From assembly GCA_022813625.1 (NCBI GenBank), contig JAKLMB010000033.1:62001-126000 (forward strand): a DNA stretch of 64,000 nt, in the 5' to 3' direction. This document shows, piece by piece, positions 34,201-46,900 of this stretch. The translations under genes were made by a program, and so were the position numbers. Every line of letters starts with the position of its first letter. Within the stretch, counting starts at the first letter, position 1. The notes below the pieces were generated by a model. The model was not told the DNA's origin. It worked only from the letters and a program-made list of their open reading frames with translations, and searched no databases. The stretch is from Aaosphaeria pasadenensis (taxonomy: Eukaryota > Ascomycota > Dothideomycetes > Pleosporales).

Positions 34201-37200
34201 ATGGTGCGATCTTACATCCCTTGCATGATGCAATCTTTGCAAAGAAACTCAGGCATTTTTTAAATCTTGGAGTAGCAAGGCGTATGATGGCGGTGTAACA
34301 TGGACAATGTGGCCCTAAAGAACCTCTGCGTCCAGACAGCGTACGTTTGGATGCAGATGTGCGATTCATGCTAGGCGTATTGTGCGTGTTTTAGCTCCTT
34401 GGGGCCTGTAGGAATAGTTCCGCAGCCGCGATTGAGGAAGTAATAATCCGACTTCCTAGATTACAAATACTCCCAAGCAAAGCAATGCGCATGTACGCCC
34501 AAGTACACCGAAAGCCTTCCGTGAAGTATGAATGACTTACTCGGATAACGCGCTATACAAGCACCTTTCTGAGCCCGGTAAATACTCTGTATGTGGATTC
34601 CAAATACTGTAACTCTAACGACCGAAGATCTGGTAGAGTGTTTCATATGCTTGAATGCCGCGCTAAATCATACAACGGTAAGGCTCGCGAAAACACGATT
34701 TCCACCAACAGCTTTGTTTCTTCGTCGATAATACACCAATGCGAAGAAATAATTCATGTGCGACGATAGATGTAAACGGTACCTGCGTTTGAATCTACGT
34801 GTAAGTACCTATCGGAACATGTGATTTTTCGGAGTCGCCGTAGAAATATGTACCATGTACCTTGAAGATTCAACCAGGCTGAGCGAAAGTGATCTGTAGG
34901 TAGACAAAAGGGCCTTTCAGACCAGGTAGAGCAGACAGACAAGGATGTGTGTCTTGCGTGCATGTTTCTTTCATGCCTCGGTCTGATGTTCCCGTTCGGC
35001 CACGGATGCGACAAGGGCACGGGCGAACGGCCTTTATTTGTTGGAGAACGAACAATATGTGGTTGATAGGCTGACCATCAATTACGCTGAGGGCATCTTC
35101 CGAAATCCCATGCTTTCGAATGTTGGGATCATGCAGAGAAGAAGACGGGACGTGCAGGTTGGGAATGAGAAACTGGGGAAACATTCAAAGATACTTCGAG
35201 TCCTCTCCACGTGGTAGGGTGTACTCGAGACCTGTAAGTACTCCGTACATCGCAATGAATGATCATATGCGATTTTCAAGGTAAGGCAGGCATGAGCTCT
35301 CGCCATCAATTCAGTTCGGGAAAGCTCTCACGTTCTGCAACTTCGAGTAGGAGGTGGAGATCCCTAGCAATACGATCTGCCATTTCGCTCGCCCATGCAT
35401 CGTCGCAGATGCAAGGGAATTTTACGGAGCAGATCCGTACATACGTATGGTGGCCTACGCGCATATCAGGTAAATGAACCCCTTTTTTGTGCCTATGAAA
35501 GAAAGCTGCAAGATCGAGGTGGGCGTGAACGTGTAAATGGCCTGACGAGAGGGAGCGTTACAGTCGGAGCCGAGGAGGTGAGGAGGCGAAGATCGCGAGC
35601 GCGCTAGAGGATTGTAATCCCTGTGTCGATGTCATGATCAGATCATGAGCGCTTTCGAACTTGCACGGTGCGATGCAGAAGTAAGGCGTGCCTTGCTCCT
35701 GCATGAGCCGATGGGAAGATGCTTGGCCAATTAACTAATAGTTCGTCAGCATGAAAAGTAGATACGCAACAGCAGATGCGGGGGCTAATTGGTGTGTTTC
35801 GCTGCAATGCGCTTTGGACCTCTGTAGATATTTTGGCGGGTAGGCTGTAGTGTATTTGGAACGAAGGGATCCATGCATGGTCACAACCCCTGCGTTGCTG
35901 TTGTGCTCGGTCAATTCTCCTCAATGGTCAATCAGGGCGAAGAGCAGCGGGCAAGAAAAAGGTTTCGTGAAAGCTTGGAGCATAGGGCAGACGGCCAATT
36001 GGAACTTTCCCATGAGCATATTGGCCAATGGCTTCGCGAGCCCTACCGCTTCTACTTCCGGGATGTTCTGGGATTTGCATTTGCGAGTCGTCTCATCACC
36101 TCGTGGACGCCGGCAGATTAAGCGGTGCGGCCGGCAGAGCAGGTAAGTCGCAACGGCTAAAACCAAGGCATTTGTGCGTTTATGCTTGGACGTTGCAGAT
36201 GCTATGGAGCAGGTTAAGAGCCGTTCTTGAGTATCATTAGCGTAACTCTGCGATGCGAAATCTGTTGCGGTTTGATCTGGTTAGCGTAATTGGCGTGGCC
36301 CATTATCCATGTAGAGATTCAAAGGTAGGGGTCCCTGCTGTAGCTGATCTTCATTAAGGACGTCACCTGAGGGCATGGCACTCGCTCTGTGCTCATAGAA
36401 GAGCAGAGAATGTGCGGGAGGCTTGACAACTGTGGAAATTTGCGGAGGCAAGTCGATATTTTGGAGATCTCAACTTTGGTCCATATTCTAGGCTTCTCGA
36501 ACAAAGTGGAAACATTCTCGAAGGAGAAGTGTTCGACGGGGTCCTGCAATTTCGAGACAGGTAGTGTCAGTGGTGGGTAGGAAGGCACAAGACACAAGGG
36601 AGGCTTCGTCGGAAGATGGCGGCCAGGAGGGACGAGGGGAAAGGGGAGAACAGAAGAGACAGGGGTCGGGGATGGGCGAGGGGTTGAGCGGCGCTACTGT
36701 GCACGATCGCCCGTTGGATCGTTGTCGCGGGCGGTCAAGTGTTTGTGCTTGTGCGCGGGTGTCGTTGTACACAGTGCGAGTAAGTGTACTGTGTTGGTCT
36801 GGTTCGCAATACGAGTAGATACAATAGGTAGACGTGCGTGTAGGCGCGAAAAGATACGATAGCTAATTTTAACGCCGCTCGTTTCACATTATGGCTATGT
36901 ACGATGTGCTGTGTACTTGTATGTCCGAGCACTCTGAGAGATATGTCAGCTTGTATGTGCGTACGTATGTGCAGGCGGATATAATGAGGTTTTGGCTTAG
37001 ATCGCAAGAGGGGATGGGACGAAGCTGAATTGTGAATTGCTTCTTGAGGAACTGAGGCTGGGTCTGGAGCGGGTGTGTGCATGCACGCGTGCGTAGGTGT
37101 GTGCTTTGAGGTATTTCGTGTGGTACGAGATCAATGATGTTGTGTCGTATTATGTATGCGAGAGTGTGTGAAGGGTGATGGTAAAGGTGAATGACCAAGA

Positions 37201-40200
37201 AAGGTGAGAGGCTTCAGGTTCAGAAGTTGAGAGGTTGTGGTTTCCTTTTCCGGTTAGACCATATCATTTTCGGTTTGCGGATTGGTTGATTGGTCCAAGT
37301 CCGCCTGCCACGTGAACGCGAACGACGTGAATATTCAATTCAATTCACTATCCGCGAACGCGACAACGGAACGCGAACACTAGAGCGCACCCTTCCGGCT
37401 ACGCTGTGCGATGAACAACACGCGCTCAGTATCACCCTCCATCTTACTCCGTACTGTGCCCTATCGAGGCTCGACAACTTGCAAGCATCGTCCAGTCCCT
37501 CCGTACAAGGTTCGCGGGAATGGCTCCGGGCGAGGCTTGAACAGACGCATACCTATGCAGATGCAGACGCGGGCGCGGACCTGGACGCGAACTACTCTCT
37601 ACAGGACATTCTTAGTACAACGGGAATACCTGCATTCTAATGAAATCGCGTCACATTGTGGAGACTGGTCTTCCTCAAAACTTACCACTGTACACAATCT
37701 ATGGAGCACTTCTGAGAGACGTCTTCCTCGGATTTGGGCAAGAAGGCTCTCTGGGCGTGTAGTTCATTTACCCTGGCCGGCCCACTCATGGCGTCATGGC
37801 CCTACGGATAGTATCTCCTCTGGACGTGGTGCGCAGTGATACTTTGCCCCCCTTCGGCCTTGCTCTTATGGGACAGTGAGAAGACCACCATGAGGAGGGT
37901 GGCGCTGGATCGGCGAGTGAGGCTGCTCCGGTGGAGGGATCTGCTGAACCCCCCTGCGTACACTCCCGCAGAGCACAGGACAGGGCCAATGTGAGGCCAG
38001 GGCCACTAGAACGGCCAACAAGAAGCAAGCAACGCAGATGAGTGACTCGCTCCTCAAGGCTTAGCTCGATCATGCCGAAATTGCCATTCATCCCTGGGGG
38101 ATTCTCGCGCAATGGCCACTGTAGCTGCCCTCAAACCGAACTTACTCGCGGAATCGTCCACAATGTGGTTACTGTATATGGTTATGATGGTTGGGAGTCT
38201 CTATGAATCCATGGAGGGGAGAGGAGGTGTGGTGCGGTTGTCAGCCCTCGCCAATTTAAGAACTCCACCACCACGCGTACCAGAGAACAGTCGCAAACAC
38301 AGGACACGTTCATACCATACCTTACCAACATTACACCGATTCGTAGGATATCTACTCGCCTACTGATGCACAGATATTGTATTGACTCACTGCGTCACTG
38401 CGTGCGCCAGTTGTCTTAGGTATGGAGTCTGATTTCTACCATTGATTAATCAGAATAGTCACAGCTGTGAACAATAATGGTACAATTGACTGGGGCCCCA
38501 TTCGGGCAGCTGTCCGATGGCTTGTTGACAGGCAGCGAAACAAGCCCGTTCTGCCCACGCCATGCGACTGCATCTGCATGAAACACCTTCTGCGACACCG
38601 AGACTGGTCCCTCTTCCTCTCCTCCCATCCGCGCTTTTGCGCCTTTGTCTGTGTGCGTTTGTCCACGCCGCGCCAAAGTCTGCACGGCTACAACAGCTGT
38701 ACGCCCCGCTCACCCTGTGACAACTTTCCGTCCGAGCTCTGTTATTGTTGCGTCGTACGAGCTAGACCAGAAAGATTATCCACAGGCTGCTTGCAAAGAG
38801 CGAAGTCTTAGCATGGCCATAGTCTCTGGTGGAAAGTCCACTGCCCGAGTGACAGAAGTCGAAGCTTTATGTCTTTGCGATTGAGCTATCGCTCCAGCTC
38901 TCGCATAACACAATAAGACGACAGACAAATGGGCGGTGTCTGCGCACCGAGCTGCATGCTGACCGGGAAGAAAAGGAATATTCCTGCCGTGACCATGATG
39001 ACGAAGATGACTCTATCAACCCGCCACAAGAGTCAATTACAACGGCGAGAATAGTAGCAAGAGAACATACCGTGCCTTTTCCGACTATGTACGCCGTAAC
39101 GCATGCCCGTGTTGGGTCCACAGCAAGCTGACAGGCAGTTTTGCTTGCACCACGAGGAGAATACAACATTCTACTCACCTACGTGGGTCACTAGGTTAAC
39201 CAAATTCAACAAATGCTATGGGTGTCGTGAGCTATCAGATGTAAGTCTTGGCATTTAAGCTATCCTGCGTGTCGAGTGATCGGCATGGCCATTTTGAGGT
39301 ATCCTATTCCTATCTGCTACTGCCGAGTACTGCGAGTAGTAATACCTATATACTGAAGACCTACTACTCTCAACCTTTGATTCCTGTGTACGGCTAGGGC
39401 TACAACATGATCTGCCCTACATGCAGACATCGTCCGCATCACAAGAAGCCAGTAATCATGTAACCCATTGATTGATCCCATCCAACATCATTTACCATCC
39501 ACCATTTACTCCAGGCCGATCGTCCTAGGAAGGACAAGGCCCTCGACTCGTGGCCCGCGCCTCATTGATACACGCAGCATCTACTCGTAATCATAGGGTT
39601 GTATACCCTGTAGAGGAGGGGAACTTGTAGATGAATTACTAGATACATTTACAGGGCGGACGGTACCTTAGTCGTTCCACACTAAGCTAGAGATCGACTT
39701 CCTTGTATTCGCCTCTTCTTTCACATTTCGCTTCTTCTTTTTTCGTTCCCTGGTCTGGCTCGTTCGCCTCGTCGCCCCACCATATCGCAATTCGGATATC
39801 GGAGACTTCTCCCCAGGGGACGACGTTCTTCCTCTTCGTCCATCATCAACTACCATCGCCAACATCGTCGTCATCTTCCGCCGTCTTGTATCCTGCCACA
39901 TAATGAATTCTTAACATCCGCATCTACTCAAGCTCCCGCTTTGTTCATCGATTCGTTGCCCCATCGCCCTACTTCCTCCGATTCGTCGCCATGGGAGATG
40001 ATCCGCATTGCCAACGTGAATGTCATGTCCATAGTGATCCCTTTCTTAATTGTCCGTCCCTCCATTATTGCCAATACTGGTTGCATTAGGCATTGCTTGC
40101 AACATATCGCAACGTATCGCATAGCATCGCATCGATGCGCAATCCATCTTCCGGACTGGCCCACCACTAAAGTTTTGCTAATTACTTGATCTTGTAATAA

Positions 40201-40250
40201 TAGTTATTATCTTCCCACTAACTACAGCCACTACAGCTACAACAGCCGCC
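31250..40250. other. 9-kb gene-poor region
   Basis: No conserved protein found. From about 31.45 to 32.6 kb the DNA is clearly more AT-rich than the flanks. Open frames are short, such as 33790-34077 and 38467-38811, and lack domain features. Copies of TACTCCGTA occur at 33996, 35239 and 37445. No transposase, reverse transcriptase or terminal repeats were recognised. Decayed elements remain possible. Confidence 0.4.
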
Positions 40251-42440
40251 AATGACGATCCATCTCACCCTTTCTCATACAAAAATAGTCTCCACTCCAC
40301 TCCACTCCTTCAACACCCCGGCCAAAGCCACACCCAGCGTTCAGGAACCTTTCGCGTTGCCTGGCTTGCTCCTAGTTCGTCCTGCCAGCTTCCGTCCTGC
40401 CTCGTTCTCAAATCATCATCATTATCATCATCAAGATTCCTTTCTTTTCCTTCTCCCCTCCCCGACCACACCTTTCCCTTCTCGCCGTACCATCGAAGCT
40501 AGAGATCCCCGCCGGTCCTACTATCATTTCACTCGTTCCTCGCCGTCGTGGCGTCCGGCCCAATTCCCCTTTGACCTTTTCTCTTTTTGTCTTTTCTCTC
40601 TTTTTCTCTTCTCATCTCTCTCTCCCTTTCTTTTCTCATTACACACTCGCACGCACGCACCCCTTCCGCCGTCATATGCCCTGAGCCATTCCAATGTGGC
40701 TGTCCTCCCTGGCTTCCTCCTCACTTCCGATGCTCCATCACGACTCTGTCATCTGCTAGCGACTCCCTCTCTTACCACATTACTGCACATCCTTCTCTTT
40801 CCTTTTCTCCATCCGTCCATCCAATCCGTAACAACTCTCCCTTGCCCCCACTCGCCAGCCCTATCTCGACTGGCCACTCACCTCTCTTCTTTCATCTCCG
40901 GATCCCGCCTGCACCTGCATCTTCCAGCAGCCTCACGCGGATTCCACCATCTGATCCGCGTGTCTGTCGCCGCTCCCTCTCTGGCTCTAGCTGAGCTTCG
41001 AGTTGTACCCCGTGCCCTGATTCACTCCCCTCTTCCTCGCTCAATGGGGGCTGCGCCCTCCCTAACTTCTCAATCTCTTCTTTGTTATTATTGAGGACTA
41101 CTCAAGGACCATCTACTGCTGCTCTCCCCTCCTCCAGGTGGGCCCACCCTTCTCCAGCTAGAGAGGCCTATCTGCGTACCGGATCTGGCAGATTGTCGCA
41201 CTTCTGTCTTGACTCGGACCGAACGCTTCACTTGCGAATTGCACCCACTCCTCTTCGCCCTGTGCGTTTGGAGAAAAAGCAGGACGTGCCCTGCCCGTCG
41301 TGATCAACAGCAGCACTACACCACCACACGCTACAGCACGCCTTAGGGCTGGCAGCAAGGTCGAAACATAGGCGTTGAGCTGTCTGGAAGCATCTCTGTG
41401 TCTGAGACGATCATTAGATCTGTTTAGAGCCCCTTCTCCATTTTTAGTCCTATTACCTAGACTGGTGGCCAGCGCCCGACCTTGTTTGGGCATTTCGAGC
41501 GTGCAAGGACTGTCCCTTCAAACACCGTTTCTGTACCTGGCTGGCACCTCCACCACCACCATCATTTGATCGCTTCCGGCGCACTCAATCATTCTTCCAG
41601 GGTTCTCCACGCTTGCTTTTGCTTGCCTGCTACGTACAATAGGTACGAGCTTGTCAGGAACTGGCCCACCGCTTGCACCACAAGTACACACACAGACATA
41701 CACTACTACTACCCGCCTAGATACGTGTCTTCGCTGGTTCTTCTGGTACTGTCCTGTAGCTCCACCCACCGCCGACGGTACTAATAAGTACTTTTTTTCT
41801 TCCTCTAGCATTATTGCCAGATCGGGATTCGCCATTCCCGGGTTTTGCCTTTCATCACTACCACACCCACCCTCGTTGCAGCCCACCGAGGATATCCTTG
41901 CGGGGCGAGCGCGTCCGTGAGGCTTTCTGCGTCAGCTTCTTCTTCTTTCGCAAGCTTTTGGGCTCCATTGGCTGTGCTGTGGGATGCGACTGGTACTTGT
42001 TTATATCCATACCTCGGAAGCTCGACCATTCTTATCCATCCAATTCCAATTCCAACGTCACCTCTTCACCACGCTGTGCTTTCGACGATTTCGATAACTG
42101 TCCATCCACTATCTCTTTTCTTCGTCAGCTCTCCTCGATCATTACCCAAGAAAGCACCTACGTCGCTGACGTGAACACCCCCCGCCCTGTCTCAACGTTT
42201 TCCAACGTTTCCACTGCGACCAGAGCCACAACTACGAACGTCACCACCATCAAAGACCTCCACCCAACGTCACGTCAGGAATTCAATCAACCGCCCATTC
42301 CTGCCCACGTTCTCCTCCGCACGCATTCCTCGCAAGCCAGCAAACTGGCAAATTACGCGACCCCACCTGTCTCGCCCTTGGCGTATCGGGCTCTTGATCC
42401 GCCCTTCAACTTCCAGCTCAAGGGGCGGACGAGCGGTGGG
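40251..42440 (+). promoter_or_regulatory. Long CT-rich upstream region of the Gln-rich gene
   Basis: About 2.2 kb before ATG 42441 are pyrimidine-rich on the plus strand, with many CTCTTT and TCTTTTCTC runs, especially at 40430-41060. Open frames across it (40252-41094, and the in-frame extension from 41814) are Ser/Pro/His/Leu-rich and look like translated CT tracts. It probably holds the promoter and a long 5' leader with several upstream ATGs. A true N-terminal extension from 41814 cannot be excluded. Confidence 0.45.
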
Positions 42441-42713
42441 ATGGACAACAATGACCGTCGGCGGACGAACCCAGGTTACGCAGGGCAGCAAGGCACGCTG
42501 CTCCAACCGCAAGCACAATACCCCGTGGTAAGCGCATCCGATCGGTTCAGAAACACGTTGCCGCCCACGTCGGCACCTTCATCAGCCAGCCGACCCGGCT
42601 CACAAAGTTACGGTTACGCTTACGGAGAAGGTTCACAGTTTGTACCATCCGCGATAGCACCTCCAAGTGCTTCATACGGCGCGCAAGACTACTCCTCAAG
42701 TCAGACAACCACT

Positions 42714-42765
<52 letters not shown>

Positions 42766-43914
42766 AGCAACAGCAACAGCAACGCCAACAGCAGCAGCAA
42801 CGTGCTGCACAATACTCGACCCAGTACGGGCAGAATGCCATGTACAACGTGCCTGGCGCGCAACCAGCACAGCCCGGGGGACAGTCAACATACGAGTCGG
42901 TGCAACAATACCAGCAGAATCGAGACTCGGCTATAGAGGTTCTGAGTAGCAGCTTCGGCGTAGCACAGAATCCCCAATATTACGGCGTGCCCGGACAGGA
43001 AGGCCCGACCAGCGCGCCGGCCTCTGCGTTGGCAACGCAGAGTGTCCCTTCCCAGTACTCATCCCTCGGATATACAGCACCCCAAGCCGCTGTTGGACGA
43101 GAATCGCTTGCGTCCTCATACTCTGCGCCCGGAATGACCGATCCCCACCAGGCGACCTCACAAGGGGCATTTCCCCAGCCATCGTATGGCAGCGGTGAAC
43201 AACAACAGCAACAGCAACAGCAGCAGCCGCAGTCGCAGCAACAGCAACAACAATCACAATCACAATCACAACAGCAAAGCGGGAGCAACGAGTACGATGA
43301 TTTCTACAACAACTATCAAACAGAACTCAGGACGACATTTCAGTATATACACGATAGCCGTCTAAGCGAGGCGGCCACGCAGCTCAACCGTCTATCTGAC
43401 TGGCTACTACATTGGGCGGAACCGCTGGGTAAGGGTCTACCTTCTTTTTGTGAACGAAATCATGAACGAGCAACTGAATTGACTATAGGACTAGTTCGGG
43501 ACGACGAGAGCAACCACAGGTCGCGCCTCCAGTTGTGGAAGGAATTCAATACCTGCTGGCTCACGATGTTGCAGCGCCAATTGGAGATGGCCCAAAACGT
43601 AGCGGCCATGGGACAGCCACCGACAGCGCCCCAGACGCTCATTGAGAAGGAATACTTGGAGAAGATCGTCTCCCAACTGGTCAAGAACTGCGACAACATG
43701 GAGAAACATGGGCTCGTTGATTATGAGATGGGTATATGGGAAGAGGAAATCACTGCGAGTAAGTTGCATTACCTCCTATCCGTACTGCTTCAGGGGATAT
43801 CCGGCTAACCGCGTTGCAGTGGCAATAAAGTGCATAAACGCAATGCAAGAAGCAGGTCTGAGTTCTGACAGTTCCCAGCGCGTGTCCACTCCAGCGACAT
43901 CGCGGCGGCGGTAA
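42441..43914 (+). CDS. Glutamine-rich protein with conserved C-terminal domain
   Basis: Exons 42441-43428, 43489-43758 and 43820-43914 give 450 residues. The first intron is 60 nt, a multiple of three with no stop, so it also reads through; I removed it because GTAAGG..ATAG gives EPLG-LVRDD. Residues 1-90 are disordered (Ser/Gly/Tyr/Gln). A run of 23 Gln (CAG/CAA, 42714-42782) and a second Gln/Ser tract (43198-43283) follow. The last ~165 residues, from YDDFYNNYQTELRTTFQYI to a C-terminal Arg-rich end, form a helical domain that looks conserved but which I cannot name. Gln-rich tracts suggest a transcriptional or RNA-linked nuclear role (inference). The start ATG was chosen at MDNNDRRRTN. Confidence 0.75.
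42714..42800 (+). repeat. CAG/CAA polyglutamine tract
   Basis: Twenty-three Gln codons, one Arg, then five Gln. The first half is almost pure CAG and the second alternates CAA and CAG. Pure CAG parts are likely to vary in length between isolates. Confidence 0.95.
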
Positions 43915-46900
43915 TAGTGTTCGGCTTGGTGCCGAGAGGCCTTTGGTGGCTTGAGATGGTGGCGCCTGACGACCGCCATCTCAATAGTGTCCAAATACCA
44001 GCCGCAGCGCCCTTGTCCTGATATGACCATGTGCGCATCGCCATGGAGACACCCCACCTGCTCAATGGACGACAGCCGTACACATGCCATTGTTGACGAA
44101 CGACTTTGCAAACCTTCTCTTTCCAGTCTGTAACCCAGTCTGTGTACACTTAGAGTGAGTGTGGTCTGCTCCCGGTCCACATCCACACTTTTCTTTTTCT
44201 TCACCTCTGTCGACTTTTCCTTTTTCTTTCATCATTACTGGGGAACATTCAGCTCGGCAACCATGGCCAAGTCTACAGGCCATATAACCTAGCATCCTAC
44301 TCTACCCTGAGCAACTCTTCGCGGGTACTGTAGGCATCCACTCGGGCACCCACCCCAATACTATTGGGAGAACCCACTCTCTTGGCACGATTTCTTTACC
44401 TGTTGATGTCGGTTGTTTATGCAATAGATGGATGCTGTGGGGAGCGGAAAAGTGGCCAAACCATTCGGTGTTCATGGGTGAACCGGTTCCAGGTGCATGT
44501 ATGATGGTTGGGAAAGAGCAGGCGTAACTTTCTACAGGAAACACGACTTCCTTTGTGCATCATATTGTGGGTTGGGAAAAGGATTTTTCTTAGGGGAAAA
44601 AACCAAGGACATCTTGCATTTCTCTCTATCTCTCATCTCTCTTTCATTTTTCTTGCTCATTATCCTCTTATCTCGTTTTTCCTTTCTTGGGTTTTCTGTT
44701 TCCTCTGTCATATTGATTCACCAACCTAATCTCTTAGACGGGCCAATGCAGGTCATTGGTCCATTTCTCTCGCGAGTGATGGCACGGGTAATGACGATGC
44801 GGTAGACACGTTGGGTCTTTTTTTTTTTGTAATTCGAAGATGGCCGGGGGTCCCATGGAAGGAGCAGGGAACATGGGGTTTATGGGTATTGAGAATTGGG
44901 AATTGGGTATATGGGGAACAGTCGGTCGATGAAGCTGGGCAGCATACGGTGAACGAAAGGGGAGAGAGAACTGGAGAGAAGAAAAATGGGCAACGTTTGA
45001 CAGCAAAGCACGGCAAAGAGGGGCGAAATAGCTTGTTCAATCACTCGATCACTCAACTCACTCACCGCTTCGAAACGTCGTCGTTGTTAGGAAACACCAA
45101 CCCAACTACCTAGCCTAAAACGATCCATCATCACGATTGTCGGGCGGCGATGGGCAATAATGGATAAATGGGCTATCGGCGATGGGATTCTTCTTCTCCT
45201 TTCTTTTCTTTTCCTTCCGTATGGAGTTCTAGCCCTGGGACCAGTTTCCCAATTGCACGATCAATCCCAATGACAAAATTTCCCCTCAAAGGTCCTTTTA
45301 TGGTGTTTCTTTTTAGTAGCCCCGGCTCATTGCATGGAGGAGCCCGAACCACTAGCCCAATGCCCTATCATAGCTGTATAGAACAGTCGGAGCAGACGGC
45401 CACCGGTGTCCAGAAGAGCAGATGACCATAGGGCAGATATGCGATGCAACGTACCGATAGGCGACCGAATTGAGTTGGCAGGTGGTGGTTCTAGGCTGTC
45501 TGGCCGTGTATGTGCGTGGGTGTCTGGGGAAGGGGAAGTGGGAAGAAGCGTGGTTGGGCCCGGAGCATTGTGTCGGGCAGCAATAAAATCCTCCGCTTAT
45601 GGCAACCCCCTAAGTCCCTGTGTAGCTAGTACTGTGTAGTGTCGCGTTTGTGTATATCTACGAAATCCACTAAAAGTCATTTACTATTTACTAAAATCTA
45701 TACACTCGGTTGTATTACACACAGGCCGGGTTGATAAGCTAGGGTTGACGTATCGTGAACAAGCTTAGTTGGTTGTATTCTGTAGGAGGGACTAGTATAC
45801 TACATAGATACTACATAGTCATAGTGTAGGCAGGATACATATCTGCATCAGATACGGTCTATCTACCCTACAATATCGCATGTAAGGTACGTACATACAT
45901 CGCATTCGCATTGACCGACCACCTACTCACACTTCCCATCTATGCACAATACATACTCACCTTTCCCAACCCGTTGGCATTCCAATCAAAAGCCAGCTAG
46001 TACGTATGATATCTATACTGCCACAACGCGCGGCATATGTTCAATGAATCAGTTATCTGGCCGAACGAAGCATGAGCATGTCTTGTGTAACGCCTGACGT
46101 CCGCCCCCTCCCTAATACCGAAAGAGTCGGCATGCAGTGTTCCGCCCTCGCCGGACGCAAGCAACCGGGAGCGGGAGAGACGAAGAGAGAGGTGTAAATG
46201 AATGATAGGCCAGTCGGTTATTGCGAATCCTCCATCGCACAAGAAGGCACAATTACACTCCGAAGATACTCACAAAGGAATGGTCAAGTGGAGATAGATG
46301 TGGGGTGGCGTTCTTTGTGGGTTACCCTTTCTTTACTTCTTCTCGCAAGCCTCACGATCTGTGAACCCATGACATGGCAGACAGAGACAGGGGATGGGAA
46401 ATCGGGTTTGGGGAGATCCAGGGCGGCGGTGGGGTGGCGCGTAATGTGTAGGTAATGTACAAGGTATGTCGCCGGGTGGCGAAAAGGAAATCCTGCTTTT
46501 GTTGTTTCTTTTTTGTGTGGCTTTGCCATTTTCTTTTTTCATCTATATCTTATAAGAGTTACAACAACAGGGGTTCAAAGGATGGTGGATTCGCGAGGGA
46601 TCATGATGATCCTTTTTTATTGCGAGGCGGTGGACGAGGCGTCGAATCAGGTTGGTATACTTGCTTCTTTGTTGGTGGTGGATGCTCCAGAGTCCAGGGT
46701 AGTGAATCACGGGTCATCATCATCAAGTGGGTAAATATCTTCCGAGGATATGAAGAGAATTCCAAATGCCAGGGGTGGTTTTGATATTATGTTTCCTTTC
46801 GTTCCGTTCGGCCGTTCTCAGGTGTTCGTGTGCGTGAGACGAGATGTGATACGAGCGAGGCGATGCGATGCTGCAATTCGCTGAACGACACCGAGTCAAA

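Noticed and set aside
38467..38811. 114-codon plus-strand frame starting MNNNGTIDWGPIRAAVRW
   Set aside because: Only the first ~25 residues look natural, and the rest is irregular and Cys/Arg-rich. No splice partner or family was found.
40252..41094. 280-codon plus-strand frame
   Set aside because: Ser/Pro/Leu/His translation of a CT-rich tract upstream of the Gln-rich gene; more likely leader or promoter.
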